64,000 nt of DNA, from the NCBI RefSeq assembly GCF_000005825.2, contig NC_013791.2, forward strand, positions 2,170,001-2,234,000. The letters run 5' to 3'. The stretch is from Alkalihalophilus pseudofirmus OF4 (GTDB lineage: Bacteria; Bacillota; Bacilli; Bacillales; Bacillaceae_D). Below the pieces are notes generated by a model that did not search any database, was not told the DNA's origin, and saw only the letters and a program-made list of their open reading frames with translations. The translations under genes and the position numbers were made by a program. Positions 8,804-18,342 of this stretch are shown here, piece after piece. Position 1 is the stretch's first letter. Each line of letters begins with the position of its first letter.

Positions 8804-9263
8804 GGCTGCTTGAATACACAATGATTCTTTTTCGTGCCTTAATGATCGTCCAAGCAATGACTGCGCCTATAAGTGCGCCTGCAGTATTTAAAATCAGATC
8901 ATCAATATTGGCTACTCGGTGGGTAAACAAAAACTGGCTCACTTCAATCATGGATGAAGTGCAAAAGCCTAATAATGCAACCAACCCTATACTTCTTAAT
9001 TTTGAGAATAACGCATATAAAAAGAATCCAAAAGGCACAAACATGACGATATTCCCTAATAAAATTCGAATTGGATCCATAATATCTGGGCTGAAAACGG
9101 CAATTCGGTAAATGCTTCTAAATGGAATGAGGTTATAATTCCTTCCCCCAGGAGCCGCAGACCCTAGAGAAGCACCGTAATTCCAGGCAAGCAGTGTCAC
9201 ATAAAACAGAGCCCCTAAATAAAGAAAGAAAACTATGTACATTAATTTTTTTCTATTTGCCAC
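8787..9263 (-). CDS. VanZ-like family membrane protein
   Basis: 158 residues with four membrane segments. VanZ-family features include YNLIPFRSIYR near 43, a motif around LLGNIVMFVPFGFFL near 68-82, and the signature SSMIEVSQFLF THRVANIDDLILNTAGALIGA near 100-135 with conserved Glu, Arg and Asp-Asp-Asn. VanZ relatives alter envelope properties and sometimes low-level glycopeptide resistance; nothing here points to a resistance cluster. The start is GTG at 9263 with a GGGGTG site about eleven bases upstream, which is modest. Confidence 0.85.
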   Translation of the reverse strand: MANRKKLMYIVFFLYLGALFYVTLLAWNYGASLGSAAPGGRNYNLIPFRSIYRIAVFSPDIMDPIRILLGNIVMFVPFGFFLYALFSKLRSIGLVALLGFCTSSMIEVSQFLFTHRVANIDDLILNTAGALIGAVIAWTIIKARKRIIVYSSSQKSSL

Positions 9264-9390
9264 GGTGCCAACACCCCAAAACTAATCTGTTATCTTCATT
9301 ATTAGTCGTATACCCGATTTTGACAAGCTCTTTTCATCGACAACATTTTTTTCACGATTAACCGTCATTTTAACAAACTAAAAGAGATAA

Positions 9391-9426
9391 AAAAAGCCTA
9401 AGGATTTGTTTAATCCTTAAGCTTTA
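9391..9426 (-). terminator. terminator after sspN
   Basis: Minus-strand stem AAGCTTAAGGATT / AATCCTTAGGCTT (one mismatch) and a run of Ts, 15 bp after the sspN stop. Confidence 0.8.
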
Positions 9427-9440
9427 TCTTTGTTTTATTC

Positions 9441-9578
9441 CTACCCTTTAGGAGGAACGTAATCAGGCTGTTCATTTCCTTTAGTATTCATTTTTTTGCC
9501 TTTGTTCGTAGGTTCTTCACGCGGCTGCGTTCCGAGATGATTAGGTCGGTATTGGTTAAAAGCTGTCGTTTTTTTCAA
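9441..9578 (-). CDS. sspN: small acid-soluble spore protein N
   Basis: 45 residues, too short for most gene finders. It matches the SspN pattern: RPNHLGTQPR near 11-20, NKGKKM near 25-30 and a GNEQPDY tail. SspN is a minor SASP made in the forespore. The start is TTG at 9578, preceded by GAGGAGGGG. A SigG-like promoter sits 20 bp upstream and a terminator follows, so it is monocistronic here, whereas in B. subtilis it is co-transcribed with tlp. Confidence 0.88.
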   Translation of the reverse strand: MKKTTAFNQYRPNHLGTQPREEPTNKGKKMNTKGNEQPDYVPPKG

Positions 9579-9597
9579 TGAAATCCCCTCCTCACCT

Positions 9598-9626
9598 TAG
9601 GATGGCACGGAGATCATTAAATATGA
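9598..9626 (-). promoter_or_regulatory. SigG/SigF-type promoter of sspN
   Basis: On the minus strand TCATA, 17 bases, then CATCCTA, close to the forespore consensus (G-A/C-ATR, 17-18, CATNNTA). Position and the spore role of the gene support it. Confidence 0.6.
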
Positions 9627-9657
9627 CTGGAAACATCTTTATATCACTTACCTACCT

Positions 9658-9786
9658 CTATTTATTAATTGCGTGACGCTGCTCCCACTTTTCTTCAAGC
9701 TGTTCTAATAATACCTTACTTTTTAAGATTTCTTCTTTATTCTCTCTCACTAATTGCTCAAATGACACTTTTCTGACTTTTCTCAT
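9658..9786 (-). CDS. FbpB-like small basic protein
   Basis: 42 residues, highly charged, all-helical: FEQLVRENKEEILKSKVL resembles the Fur-regulated basic protein B family (FbpB), small proteins that in B. subtilis help the FsrA RNA repress iron-rich enzymes under iron starvation. ATG at 9786 follows GAGGAGTG. No Fur box was recognised in the short upstream stretch, so iron control is only suggested by family. It ends 80 bp before sspN with no clear terminator between them. Confidence 0.6.
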   Translation of the reverse strand: MRKVRKVSFEQLVRENKEEILKSKVLLEQLEEKWEQRHAINK

Positions 9787-9845
9787 TAGAAACACTCCTC
9801 TTGTTTTTTATCCAGTTTGGCAACGGAGGAGGTTTTTTATACATG

Positions 9846-10574
9846 TTAACGCCCATTTTTTATTTGATCTTTTGTATCTGTAGGACTAATATATACTTTT
9901 CCTGATTCATCTATTGTCATTAAGAATATCTCTTTAGGGTTTTTGTACCCTTCTTTGTGAATTAATTCTCGCAGCCATTCAATGGTTCCAAGATTTTTTA
10001 AATTCGCATGAATAATCTGTCCATCCTCAATAATGACAGAAGGATACCCTTTATTTGGGGTTTGTTTATTTAAATCATTCGGTGTGGCACTATCATAAGC
10101 AGACTTTTTGATAACACTGATTTGCCCATTCATTTCAAGAACAGCATAATCCACCTCACTTAAATCGCTTGCTCCATTTAAGCGCATATCCATCATAAAT
10201 GACTCAAGTGTAACCTTTACTTTTCGTAATTGCTGATGAAGAATAACACCATTCCTTGCTAATATAATTGGTTCATCTTCAATAACCCTTCTAAAACGAG
10301 GGGTTTTCAGTGCAATCATACTAAGTGTTAAATGGAGACCGGCAATGGTAGCAGCTGCCGTAATCGGTCCTTGCAGTGCAAGAGACCCATCTGTTAAAGG
10401 TTCTCCTAAAATATCACCTATAACGACTCCAAATATAAAATCAAGCGCATCAATAGAACCCATGGAACGCTGCCCTACTACCTTTACGATTAAAAAAATA
10501 TATACATACACAATAATGGCTCTTATTAAGAATCCATGAATCGGTAATGTCTCAGATCCTAACCAAATGTCCAC
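9846..10574 (-). CDS. DUF421 (YetF/YcaP-type) membrane protein
   Basis: 242 residues: three membrane segments in the first 85 residues, including KVVGQRSMGSIDALDFIFGVVIGDILGEPLTDGS which is the DUF421 signature, then two small soluble subdomains (about 95-150 and 160-242) as in YetF. Members are frequent in spore formers and often sit beside DUF1657 genes and mobile spoVA operons. The start is GTG at 10574, with GGGGGA six bases upstream. A strong terminator separates it from the upstream DUF1657 gene, so it must have its own promoter. Biochemical role unknown. Confidence 0.85.
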   Translation of the reverse strand: MDIWLGSETLPIHGFLIRAIIVYVYIFLIVKVVGQRSMGSIDALDFIFGVVIGDILGEPLTDGSLALQGPITAAATIAGLHLTLSMIALKTPRFRRVIEDEPIILARNGVILHQQLRKVKVTLESFMMDMRLNGASDLSEVDYAVLEMNGQISVIKKSAYDSATPNDLNKQTPNKGYPSVIIEDGQIIHANLKNLGTIEWLRELIHKEGYKNPKEIFLMTIDESGKVYISPTDTKDQIKNGR

Positions 10575-10600
10575 TTTGAATCCCCCTATTCCGCATTCAT

Positions 10601-10638
10601 GAGATAAAACCGAAGAGCAACATCTTCGGTTTTATCTC
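10601..10638. terminator. bidirectional terminator after the DUF1657 gene
   Basis: Perfect 16-bp arms (GAGATAAAACCGAAGA and its complement) around a 6-base loop, the longest perfect stem in this part of the window. Confidence 0.85.
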
Positions 10639-10664
10639 TTAAAAACGCCTATGAATGAGTGTTG

Positions 10665-10931
10665 TTAATTACTTTGTTGATTTTTGTTTTGAGCCTGGTT
10701 TTGATCAGCCTCACCTTGATTGGGCTCACTTTGACTAAACTGCGGTTCTTCATTTAATACTTGAGCATATCTTCCTTCAAGCAATGTAAGAATATTCTTT
10801 TGCTGTTCGGCTAATTGTTCAAACATTTGCTTTGCTTTTTGATTTTCGGTTTCTAAACTGAATTGCGTTAAGCTCGATTGAACAGATTGCGCAGCTGCAA
10901 TCGCTTGCTGCATTTGTGTTTGGACAGTCAT
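10665..10931 (-). CDS. DUF1657 protein with Gln/Asn-rich tail
   Basis: 88 residues. Residues 1-65 match the DUF1657 pattern (QMQQAIAAAQSVQSSLTQFS, FEQLAEQQKNILTLLEGR); residues 66-88 are a Gln/Asn/Glu-rich tail. DUF1657 genes typically occur in spoVA2mob-type operons and beside DUF421 genes and are presumed spore proteins. Its AGGTGA ribosome site overlaps the stop codon of the TEFAS-containing SASP gene, with eight bases between the two frames, so the two form an operon. No spoVA genes lie near. Confidence 0.78.
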   Translation of the reverse strand: MTVQTQMQQAIAAAQSVQSSLTQFSLETENQKAKQMFEQLAEQQKNILTLLEGRYAQVLNEEPQFSQSEPNQGEADQNQAQNKNQQSN

Positions 10932-10939
10932 TGAATCAC

Positions 10940-11083
10940 CTACGAACGTTGATTTTTGTTCATCTTTTTTGCTTCTACTTCTGCATAAGACGCAAACTCT
11001 GTATCATAATGATTCTCTTTCCCTTGCTGTTTCGCATTATTGTTACGTTGTGCATTGGCATTGCCTTTCTTTTGACGACCCAT
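10940..11083 (-). CDS. small spore protein with a TEFAS (gamma-type SASP) site
   Basis: 47 residues, Asn/Gln/Lys-rich and very hydrophilic (KGNANAQRNNNAKQQGKEN), with TEFAS at 28-32, which is the sequence cut by germination protease GPR in gamma-type SASPs such as SspE. It lacks the tandem repeat of SspE, so it is at best a single-repeat relative. ATG at 11083 follows AAAGGAGATGAG. It is first in an operon with the DUF1657 gene. The identification depends on the TEFAS motif and composition. Confidence 0.65.
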   Translation of the reverse strand: MGRQKKGNANAQRNNNAKQQGKENHYDTEFASYAEVEAKKMNKNQRS

Positions 11084-11108
11084 TTTCTCATCTCCTTTAA
11101 AGTAAAAT

Positions 11109-11136
11109 AAACGTACATTTCATATTGTGTACGTTT
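11109..11136. repeat. palindrome upstream of the TEFAS gene
   Basis: AAACGTACA / TGTACGTTT, perfect 9-bp arms with a 10-base loop, 26 bp upstream of the start codon. It may be an operator or part of a promoter; no protein partner is known. Confidence 0.45.
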
Positions 11137-11166
11137 GATTTAAATTTATGTTGGTAAAATACAATC

Positions 11167-11207
11167 AAAAAACCCCACTCGCAAACTAACCTGCAAGTGG
11201 GGTTTTT
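11167..11207. terminator. terminator after the RND pump gene
   Basis: AAAAAACCCCACT / AGTGGGGTTTTT stem extended by GCA/TGC near the loop, directly after the RND stop codon. Confidence 0.9.
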
Positions 11208-11210
11208 GAA

Positions 11211-14200
11211 TTATTGATCTTTATCTTTTTTATTTTCTTTTGAGGTATGAACAATTTGTTCTAACAATTTCAGAATGTCATCTTTTGATAAAGAATCATC
11301 CTGAGTGGTTTGACCTTTTGGATTTTCATCCTTTGACACATTTGAGATTGATTGTTTGCTTCGTTCCGGATCTTCAAGTGCTTCGTTTTCTGCACCAATC
11401 GAGCTCGAATCAGCGATTGATTGTTCAGTATAGCCATACTCACTTACTCGTTCTGTTTCAACGATTGGTGGAAGAGATCTTGCACGATCATCCACTTCAC
11501 TAAATTCCCCTTCGACTGTCACATAACGCCTTTTTCTCGTTTGTTTATCAAATAAACTGTAAACAACCGGTATGACAAACAATGTAAGGAACGTGCTACT
11601 GATTAACCCGCCAATAACAGCAAGAGCCATCGGCTGCTGCAGCTCGGCTCCCTCGCCTAAACCAAGGGCTAATGGAACCATCCCTAAAATGGTGGTAAGA
11701 GAGGTCATTAAAATTGGTCTAGTACGATCTTTTACAGATACAACCAACGCTTCAAACGTACTCATTCCGCTTGCTTTACGCTGATTAACATAATCAACTA
11801 ACACGATGGCATTATTAACGACTATACCTATCAAGACGATAAGCCCAATAAATACCGTTACACTTAATGCTGTTTGCGTTGCAAGTAGAGCAAGTGCCAC
11901 ACCGATCACAACAAGCGGTACTGTGAACATAATAACAAACGGCATTTTAAAGGATTCAAATTGAGCTGCCATGACAAGATAAATGAAGATGATCGCAAGA
12001 ACAATAGCCAAAGCCATGCTGCCAATCGAATCTTCTAATAGCTCTTGTTCCCCGCCGTAGCTGAATGTCGTCTGCTCATCTAATTCCACTTCATCTACAG
12101 CCTCTTCGACAAGCCTGCTAATATCACCAAGTGTAGTAGAAGTTGAGTAATACACAGTAAACTCTACAGCCTCTTCCTGCTGCATGCGCTGAATCGTTGC
12201 CGGGCTCTCTCCCTCCACTATTTCAGCTACTTCACTTAAAGCAACAAATTCACCATTTCCGTTTTGAAGCTGCAGATTTTCAAGAGCTTCAATATCCTCG
12301 GTGAATTCAGGATCTAATTGCACAAAAATATCGTATAGATTATTATCTTCTGTCTGCAATGCAGAAGCTAATTGTCCCCTTGTTAAATCATGCACCTGCT
12401 GGGCAATTTGCGCTGGTGCTAATGCATTTTCCCGAGCAAGCGTCCGGTCCACTTCAATTTGAATTTCAGGACTTGTTTCTTCAATACTTAATTCTAAGTC
12501 ACGGACTTCACGTATTGATAATAACTCTTCTTCTAATTCTTGGGCAGATTCATATAACCGTTCAGAATTTGGGTCACTGATCGTAAAGACTAATGTATTA
12601 GCTTCCGTACCTAGTGAACCTACCGTTGATAAAGAAATTTCTGCATCACGATCAACTCTCGCTACTTCAGTTTCAATAGACTCAATAAAATCACTTGTTG
12701 AGATCTGTCGCTGGTCAAGCGGTGCCATATTGACAAAAATTTGAGCCTGATGACTTCCCGAATTCCCCATCATCACATTTTGTTCACTAGATCCCGCTGT
12801 TGAAACAAAGTCAGAAATTTCTCTGTAATCACTCAAGACGTCTTCAATTGCATTGACTGTCTCTTGAGTGCGGTCAACCGTCGTTCCTTGCTCTAGCTCG
12901 ACATCAACAGTAAATGTTCCTTGATCGCTGTCAGGAATTAATTCAGTGCCGACGTTCATTAAACCTAAGCCACCTACAACAAGTAAAATAAACGTAATGA
13001 AGAGTACAGCTAGGCGATGCATTAATACCCAGCGAATCGAGCGGTCCATCCCTTTCATAAAGGAAGACTGCATCCGTTTTGCTTCACGATCTTCATTCGG
13101 CTTCTTCAGTATTCTGCTTGCAATCATTGGTACGACTGTTAAAGCCACCAATAAGGAGGCAAGCAAACTGAAGGAAACAGCTAATGCAAATTCTCTAAAT
13201 AAGTTAGCAACAAGTCCGCTGATAAACACGATAGGTAAAAAGACCGAAACGGTGGTCAGCGTAGAGGCAATAATCGCACTTGAGACTTCTTTTGTTCCAT
13301 CAAGCGCTGCTTGTTTTGGTTTTTTATTCATTGATAAATGCCTGTATATATTCTCGATTACCACAATGGCATTATCAACGAGCATTCCAATTCCTAAGGC
13401 TAAACCACCTAAGCTCATTAGATTTAAGCCGATTCCTGCAAAATATAAAAAGGCAAACGTAACAATAATTGAAAATGGTATCGCAATCCCGACAATTAAA
13501 GGCGTCTTCAAATTACGAAGGAAGAAGAACAAGACCAGCATAGCTAGAATCCCCCCGAAAATAAGGGCATTTGTGACACTAGCAATCGCTGAATTAATAT
13601 AACTTCCTTCATCGTATAACATGACAGCATTCAGCTCATCATATTTTGAATCATCCAGCAGTTCATCCATCCGGTCATTTACGGCATTAGATACTAAAAC
13701 CGTATTTGATTCCGATTCTTTCATAATGGTGAATTGAATAGCTGGTTCTTGATTAGTTCTAGTGATCACTTCTGTATCACCAGTAGTCACCTCAACCTCA
13801 GCTACATCGGTTAACGTGAGTTCACTGCCGTCAGCAGAAACACCCACTACTAATTCTTCAATCTCTTCCACTGTAACAAGCTCACTGATCACACGAGTTG
13901 TTAAGCTTAAGTCACCATTTGAAACCGTCCCACCTGGCATGGAGGTATTGTGAGATTGAATCGTTTGAATAATGTCTTGCTGTGTTAGATTATTGGTTGT
14001 CAGTTCATCTTGATTTAAATTAATCTGTACTTCTTCAATCATGCTTCCAGCTTCATCAATACTTGCTACACCTGGAACTTTCTCTAACTCAAGTCTTAGG
14101 TCATCAACTAAATCTTGAATAGCTAGAATATCGTCATCACCCGTAATGGCAAGCTGCATCATCGGCATCATGGATGGATCGAACTTTAAAAAGCTCGGTT

Positions 14201-14561
14201 CGTTTGCATCATCAGGAAGAGGTGTTTGACGGATCGTATTTATAATGTCTAGTTCTACATCATCAATAGATGTAGTCCAGCTGAATTCAAGCAAAATCAG
14301 CGTCATACCCTCACTGGTCGTTGAACTAATTTTATTCAGCCCAGAGGTGGTGGCAAGCTGACTTTCAAGAGGCTTAGTCACTTTATCTTCTACTTCTTCT
14401 GGACTTGCCCCTGAATAACTCGTTACAACAGCCGCTACAGGAGGATTGATATTAGGGAAAAGCTGCAGGGGTAAATTCGTAACAGAGACAAAGCCGAAAA
14501 TTAAAAACAAAAGCATTGCCACAATTGTAAATTTAGGGCGTCTGATTGAAAAGTTTGTCAT
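11211..14561 (-). CDS. RND-family efflux transporter (SwrC/AcrB-like)
   Basis: 1116 residues with the RND plan: membrane helix 1 (about 12-30), a large extracytoplasmic loop, helices 2-6 (about 335-480), a second loop, and helices 7-12 (about 845-1010). GMLVDNAIVVIENIYRHL near 403-420 contains the conserved Asp of the proton relay, and the repeat-like GIVVNNAIVLVDYVN near 918 is its counterpart. Residues ~1020-1116 form a polar cytoplasmic tail. B. subtilis SwrC (YerP) exports surfactin and lipophilic compounds; no membrane-fusion partner is encoded here, as usual in Firmicutes. ATG at 14561 with AAAGGAG is chosen over an upstream in-frame start. A MarR gene lies upstream on the same strand and probably controls it. 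Confidence 0.88.
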   Translation of the reverse strand: MTNFSIRRPKFTIVAMLLFLIFGFVSVTNLPLQLFPNINPPVAAVVTSYSGASPEEVEDKVTKPLESQLATTSGLNKISSTTSEGMTLILLEFSWTTSIDDVELDIINTIRQTPLPDDANEPSFLKFDPSMMPMMQLAITGDDDILAIQDLVDDLRLELEKVPGVASIDEAGSMIEEVQINLNQDELTTNNLTQQDIIQTIQSHNTSMPGGTVSNGDLSLTTRVISELVTVEEIEELVVGVSADGSELTLTDVAEVEVTTGDTEVITRTNQEPAIQFTIMKESESNTVLVSNAVNDRMDELLDDSKYDELNAVMLYDEGSYINSAIASVTNALIFGGILAMLVLFFFLRNLKTPLIVGIAIPFSIIVTFAFLYFAGIGLNLMSLGGLALGIGMLVDNAIVVIENIYRHLSMNKKPKQAALDGTKEVSSAIIASTLTTVSVFLPIVFISGLVANLFREFALAVSFSLLASLLVALTVVPMIASRILKKPNEDREAKRMQSSFMKGMDRSIRWVLMHRLAVLFITFILLVVGGLGLMNVGTELIPDSDQGTFTVDVELEQGTTVDRTQETVNAIEDVLSDYREISDFVSTAGSSEQNVMMGNSGSHQAQIFVNMAPLDQRQISTSDFIESIETEVARVDRDAEISLSTVGSLGTEANTLVFTISDPNSERLYESAQELEEELLSIREVRDLELSIEETSPEIQIEVDRTLARENALAPAQIAQQVHDLTRGQLASALQTEDNNLYDIFVQLDPEFTEDIEALENLQLQNGNGEFVALSEVAEIVEGESPATIQRMQQEEAVEFTVYYSTSTTLGDISRLVEEAVDEVELDEQTTFSYGGEQELLEDSIGSMALAIVLAIIFIYLVMAAQFESFKMPFVIMFTVPLVVIGVALALLATQTALSVTVFIGLIVLIGIVVNNAIVLVDYVNQRKASGMSTFEALVVSVKDRTRPILMTSLTTILGMVPLALGLGEGAELQQPMALAVIGGLISSTFLTLFVIPVVYSLFDKQTRKRRYVTVEGEFSEVDDRARSLPPIVETERVSEYGYTEQSIADSSSIGAENEALEDPERSKQSISNVSKDENPKGQTTQDDSLSKDDILKLLEQIVHTSKENKKDKDQ

Positions 14562-14660
14562 TTGTGCGTTTTCTCCTTTGTTTATGCGCGATTTTCTATA
14601 AGTTAACAAGAAGACATACAATAAAACGTATATGTACTTGTACTTTTCATTTCGAATGAG

Positions 14661-14703
14661 TTAACTGTTTAATGTCTTACTGTTTAATTTCTTAACTGTT
14701 TTC
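14661..14703 (-). promoter_or_regulatory. three tandem repeats upstream of the RND gene, candidate MarR operator
   Basis: TTAACTGTTTAATGTC (14661-14676), TTACTGTTTAATTTC (14677-14691) and TTAACTGTTTTC (14692-14703) follow head to tail in the ~200-bp gap between the MarR gene and the pump. Iterated operators at such a place are compatible with control by the neighbouring MarR protein, but this is inference. Confidence 0.4.
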
Positions 14704-14759
14704 ATACTAAATGATTTCAAAATAGTTGGCAATTACTTTCACTTACAAGTCATAAATGT

Positions 14760-15209
14760 TCACGATTTGTCCTTTTTTTCTTTTAATATGATCTCATCGA
14801 GCTTTTGAAGTGTGTCTCTGACATGATATAAGTCTTCAATTGGTAATTTCGTTAAATAGATATTCATCATTTTTTGATCGAGCTTAAATAATTCATGTTG
14901 AATTCTCTGACCATTGTTCCCTAATATTAGATTCATTTCTCTTCGATTTTCATGATTTACTTCTCTGATTACAATGTCTTCCTCTTCAAGTTTTGTCATC
15001 GACTGACTAACAGCGCTCTTAGAGATTTCAAAGTACTGGGCTATTTCTGAAATGGTTGTTTCCGGTTTTTTCAGAATAAGAAATAAAATTGCCACCTGTC
15101 TTTTTGTTAAATGAAATTCATTTAATATTTCTAAATCAGGGATGAAGTGCTTTCCAATACTTCTCATTAGATCATCTAGTTCAATTAATACTTTTTTATA
15201 TTCTTCCAT
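14760..15209 (-). CDS. MarR-family transcriptional regulator
   Basis: 149 residues with the MarR winged-helix: KRQVAILFLILKKPETTISEIAQYFEISKSAVSQSMTKLEEEDIVIRE (about 38-85) holds the recognition helix, followed by the wing NHENRREMNLIL and a C-terminal dimerisation helix. It is transcribed towards the RND pump 200 bp downstream and is likely its repressor, responding to a toxic compound. The frame opens with ATG at 15218, but GGAG abuts that codon; ATG at 15209 has the normal nine-base spacing. Confidence 0.85.
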   Translation of the reverse strand: MEEYKKVLIELDDLMRSIGKHFIPDLEILNEFHLTKRQVAILFLILKKPETTISEIAQYFEISKSAVSQSMTKLEEEDIVIREVNHENRREMNLILGNNGQRIQHELFKLDQKMMNIYLTKLPIEDLYHVRDTLQKLDEIILKEKKDKS

Positions 15210-15295
15210 TCTCACCATCTCCAGCTTTCTAATCCATTTCTAGAAACTTTCTAGGTTGATTTTAACAAGCTTTCAATAAAAAAGATAATCATATC

Positions 15296-15329
15296 AAAAA
15301 ACAGCCTGCCGCACAGGCAGACTGTTTTC
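15296..15329 (-). terminator. terminator after citB
   Basis: Stem AACAGCCTGCC / GGCAGACTGTT (one mismatch) with a short loop, 20 bp after the aconitase stop codon; T run on the minus strand. Confidence 0.8.
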
Positions 15330-15349
15330 TTATGATTGCTTCAATTCGT

Positions 15350-18073
15350 TTATGCTTCGATTTGAGCAAATTTACTGCGTAGTACCATCTGAAGGATACC
15401 GCCATGACGGTAGTAATCCATTTCAACTTCACTATCGAAACGAACAAGTACTTCAAATTCTTTTTGGTTGCCATCTTTATCTGTTGCAACAACCTTCACC
15501 ATATCACGAGGTCTAACATCGTTTGTGATTTGTACATCGAATGCTTCTTCTCCAGTTAATCCAAGAGACTCCGCGCTGTCGCCTTCTTTGAATTGAAGTG
15601 GAAGAACACCCATAAGTACTAGGTTACTGCGGTGAATACGCTCATAGCTCTCAGCGATAACTGTTTTAATGCCAAGAAGGTTTGTACCTTTAGCAGCCCA
15701 GTCACGTGAGCTTCCCATACCGTAATCTTTACCAGCTAGGATCGCAAGACCTGTATTTGTTTCTTTGTATTTCATAGCTGCATCATAAATTGACATAACT
15801 TCGCCTGTTGGCCAGAACGTTGTGAAGCCGCCTTCTGTACCAGGAGCAATTTGGTTGCGGATACGGATGTTAGCAAATGTACCTCTCATCATGACGTCAT
15901 GGTTACCACGACGCGAACCATAAGAGTTGAAATCACGAGGCTCAACGCCTTTAGAGATCAAGTATTTACCAGCAGGTGTATCTTTACCAATTGCACCAGC
16001 AGGTGAAATATGGTCAGTTGTTACCGTATCACCAAACTTACCAATTACACGCAGGCTTGATAATGGTGCGATATCTTTAGGATCTTTTGAAAGACCTTCA
16101 AAGAACGGAGGATTGGCAATGTAAGTAGACTCATCATCCCACTTATAAAGCGCATCATCAGTTGTTTTGATATCGTTCCAACGATCGTTGCTGTCGAATA
16201 CATTATTGTATTCACGACGGAACAATTCAGGTGTAACTGTTTTGTTCACAACGTCTTTTACTTCATCAGCTGTAGGCCAGATGTCTTTGAAGAATACATC
16301 TTTACCATCTTTATCTTGACCGATTGGGTCATTTTGAAGATCAATATCTACCGTACCAGCAAGCGCATAAGCCACAACAAGCGGTGGTGATGCAAGGTAG
16401 TTAGCTTTTACTAGAGGGTGAATACGTCCTTCAAAGTTACGGTTACCAGAAAGAACAGATGTCACTGTAAGGTCATTTGCCGCAACTGCTGCTTCAACCT
16501 CATCTTCTAATGGACCAGAGTTACCGATACATGTCGTACAGCCGTAACCTACGATGTTAAAGCCTAATTGCTCCATGTATGGAAGTAATCCTGAATCTTT
16601 TAAGTAACCTGTAACAACTTTTGAACCAGGTGCTAAAGATGTCTTAACAAATGTAGGAACATCTAGACCAAGCTCAACAGCTTTTTTCGCTACAAGACCA
16701 GCCCCGACAAGTACGTATGGGTTAGAAGTGTTCGTACAGCTTGTGATTGCTGCAATAGCGATTGAGCCCGTTGTCATTTCTGCTTCACGGCCATCTTTAA
16801 AGCTTACTGCAACTTTCTTATTGAACTCATCTTCTGTTAATCCTAGACCTTGAGTTCCTTGTGGTGCCACAACTGCATCACGGAAAGATTTTTGCATTTG
16901 TGAAAGTGGAACTAAATCTTGCGGACGCTTAGGACCAGAAAGATTCGCTTCGATTTGAGAAAGGTCAATTTCTACTGTATCTGTATAAACTGGATCTTCT
17001 GTTTCACCAGCTACATAGAATAAGTTGTTTGCACGGCTGTACTCTTCAACAAGCTTGATTTGTTCTTCAGAGCGACCAGTTAGTCTCATGTAGTTAAGAG
17101 CTTCCTCATCTACAGGGAAGAATCCGCATGTTGCACCGTATTCTGGAGCCATGTTAGAAATAGTTGCACGGTCAGCTAAAGGCATTTCAGCTAGTCCTGG
17201 ACCGAAGAATTCAACAAATTTACCAACAACTTTTTTCTCACGAAGTACTTGTGTTACTTTAAGTGCTACGTCTGTAGCTGTTGTTCCGCTTGGAAGAGAT
17301 CCGACAAATTTACATCCGATAACTTCTGGAACTGGGAAGTATGAAGGTTGTCCAAGCATTCCAGCTTCCGCTTCGATACCACCAACACCCCATCCAAGGA
17401 CACCAATACCATTGATCATCGTTGTATGAGAGTCAGTACCTACTAATGTGTCAGGGAATGCAACTGTTTCGCCGTCTTGTTCAACAGCGTGAACAACATT
17501 CGCTAAATACTCTAAGTTAACTTGGTGAACGATCCCTGTTGCTGGCGGTACAGCATTGTAGTTGTTAAATGCTTTTTTAGCCCAGCTAAGGAATTGATAA
17601 CGCTCTTCGTTACGTTGGAATTCAAGATTCATATTAAAGTCAAGTGAATCATTTGTACCTGCTTTGTCCACCTGTACAGAGTGGTCAATAACAAGGTCTA
17701 CTGGGATTTCAGGGTTGATTTGGTCAGGGTCTCCACCCATATCAGCCATTGCTTTACGTAGAGACGCTAAGTCAACAACTGCTGGTACACCTGTGAAGTC
17801 TTGTAGGATTACGCGTGATGGTTTGAATGGAACGTCGATTTCTTTTAATTCGTTTGTTCCCCATTTCGCAAGGTTCTCAACATGCTCCTTTTTGATTACA
17901 TAGCCATCATGTTGACGAAGCACCGATTCAAGTAAAACCTTTACTGAATATGGAAGTTTCGTCACATTACCTACTCCAGCATCTTCTAATGCCTTTAGTG
18001 AGTAGTAGTTATACGTCTTTCCGTCAATTGAAAATGACGAACGTGCATTAAAAACATCCTGTTTGTTTGACAT
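15350..18073 (-). CDS. citB: aconitate hydratase (aconitase A)
   Basis: 907 residues of the AcnA/IRP1-type monomeric aconitase, citrate-isocitrate isomerase of the TCA cycle, containing a 4Fe-4S cluster. Cluster cysteines are seen in [11 protein letters not shown] near 435 and [14 protein letters not shown] near 500-513; other family blocks are [23 protein letters not shown] near 205 and the swivel-domain [16 protein letters not shown] near 700. In Bacillus the protein also binds iron-responsive-like RNA. ATG at 18073 (MSNKQDVF) follows AAGGAGGG, preferable to the longer frame. As in B. subtilis it is divergent from sspO. It is monocistronic with its own terminator. Confidence 0.96.
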   Translation of the reverse strand: MSNKQDVFNARSSFSIDGKTYNYYSLKALEDAGVGNVTKLPYSVKVLLESVLRQHDGYVIKKEHVENLAKWGTNELKEIDVPFKPSRVILQDFTGVPAVVDLASLRKAMADMGGDPDQINPEIPVDLVIDHSVQVDKAGTNDSLDFNMNLEFQRNEERYQFLSWAKKAFNNYNAVPPATGIVHQVNLEYLANVVHAVEQDGETVAFPDTLVGTDSHTTMINGIGVLGWGVGGIEAEAGMLGQPSYFPVPEVIGCKFVGSLPSGTTATDVALKVTQVLREKKVVGKFVEFFGPGLAEMPLADRATISNMAPEYGATCGFFPVDEEALNYMRLTGRSEEQIKLVEEYSRANNLFYVAGETEDPVYTDTVEIDLSQIEANLSGPKRPQDLVPLSQMQKSFRDAVVAPQGTQGLGLTEDEFNKKVAVSFKDGREAEMTTGSIAIAAITSCTNTSNPYVLVGAGLVAKKAVELGLDVPTFVKTSLAPGSKVVTGYLKDSGLLPYMEQLGFNIVGYGCTTCIGNSGPLEDEVEAAVAANDLTVTSVLSGNRNFEGRIHPLVKANYLASPPLVVAYALAGTVDIDLQNDPIGQDKDGKDVFFKDIWPTADEVKDVVNKTVTPELFRREYNNVFDSNDRWNDIKTTDDALYKWDDESTYIANPPFFEGLSKDPKDIAPLSSLRVIGKFGDTVTTDHISPAGAIGKDTPAGKYLISKGVEPRDFNSYGSRRGNHDVMMRGTFANIRIRNQIAPGTEGGFTTFWPTGEVMSIYDAAMKYKETNTGLAILAGKDYGMGSSRDWAAKGTNLLGIKTVIAESYERIHRSNLVLMGVLPLQFKEGDSAESLGLTGEEAFDVQITNDVRPRDMVKVVATDKDGNQKEFEVLVRFDSEVEMDYYRHGGILQMVLRSKFAQIEA

Positions 18074-18097
18074 ATGTATACCCTCCTTCTCCAGACT

Positions 18098-18126
18098 ATC
18101 ATACCGCAAACTGTCAAAATTGTCTA
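18098..18126 (-). promoter_or_regulatory. SigA promoter of citB
   Basis: TAGACA, 17 bases, TATGAT on the minus strand, ending 25 bp before the citB start codon. Further upstream, GTAAGCGCTTT (18170-18180) contains the AAGCGCTT core of a CcpA cre site and is a weak candidate for catabolite control. Confidence 0.55.
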
Positions 18127-18342
18127 AATGAATGATCGGCAGTTTTTAAACGGTATGTTGATAAAAATAGTAAGCGCTTTAATTTATGTACGCGCACTTC
18201 CTTCTTTAGAATAGCAAAAGTTGTCTTAAGAATAAATGGATTTTTGAAATTTTGTAGACAATTTAGCAAAAATATTTCGATTGCTGTCAAAACGCATATG
18301 AAAATCTGTTGAATGTACACACTAAGAGCGGAGGTGAGATCA

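Noticed and set aside
12946-13602. 218-residue antisense frame inside the RND gene
   Set aside because: Shadow of the coding strand; no start signal, unnatural composition.
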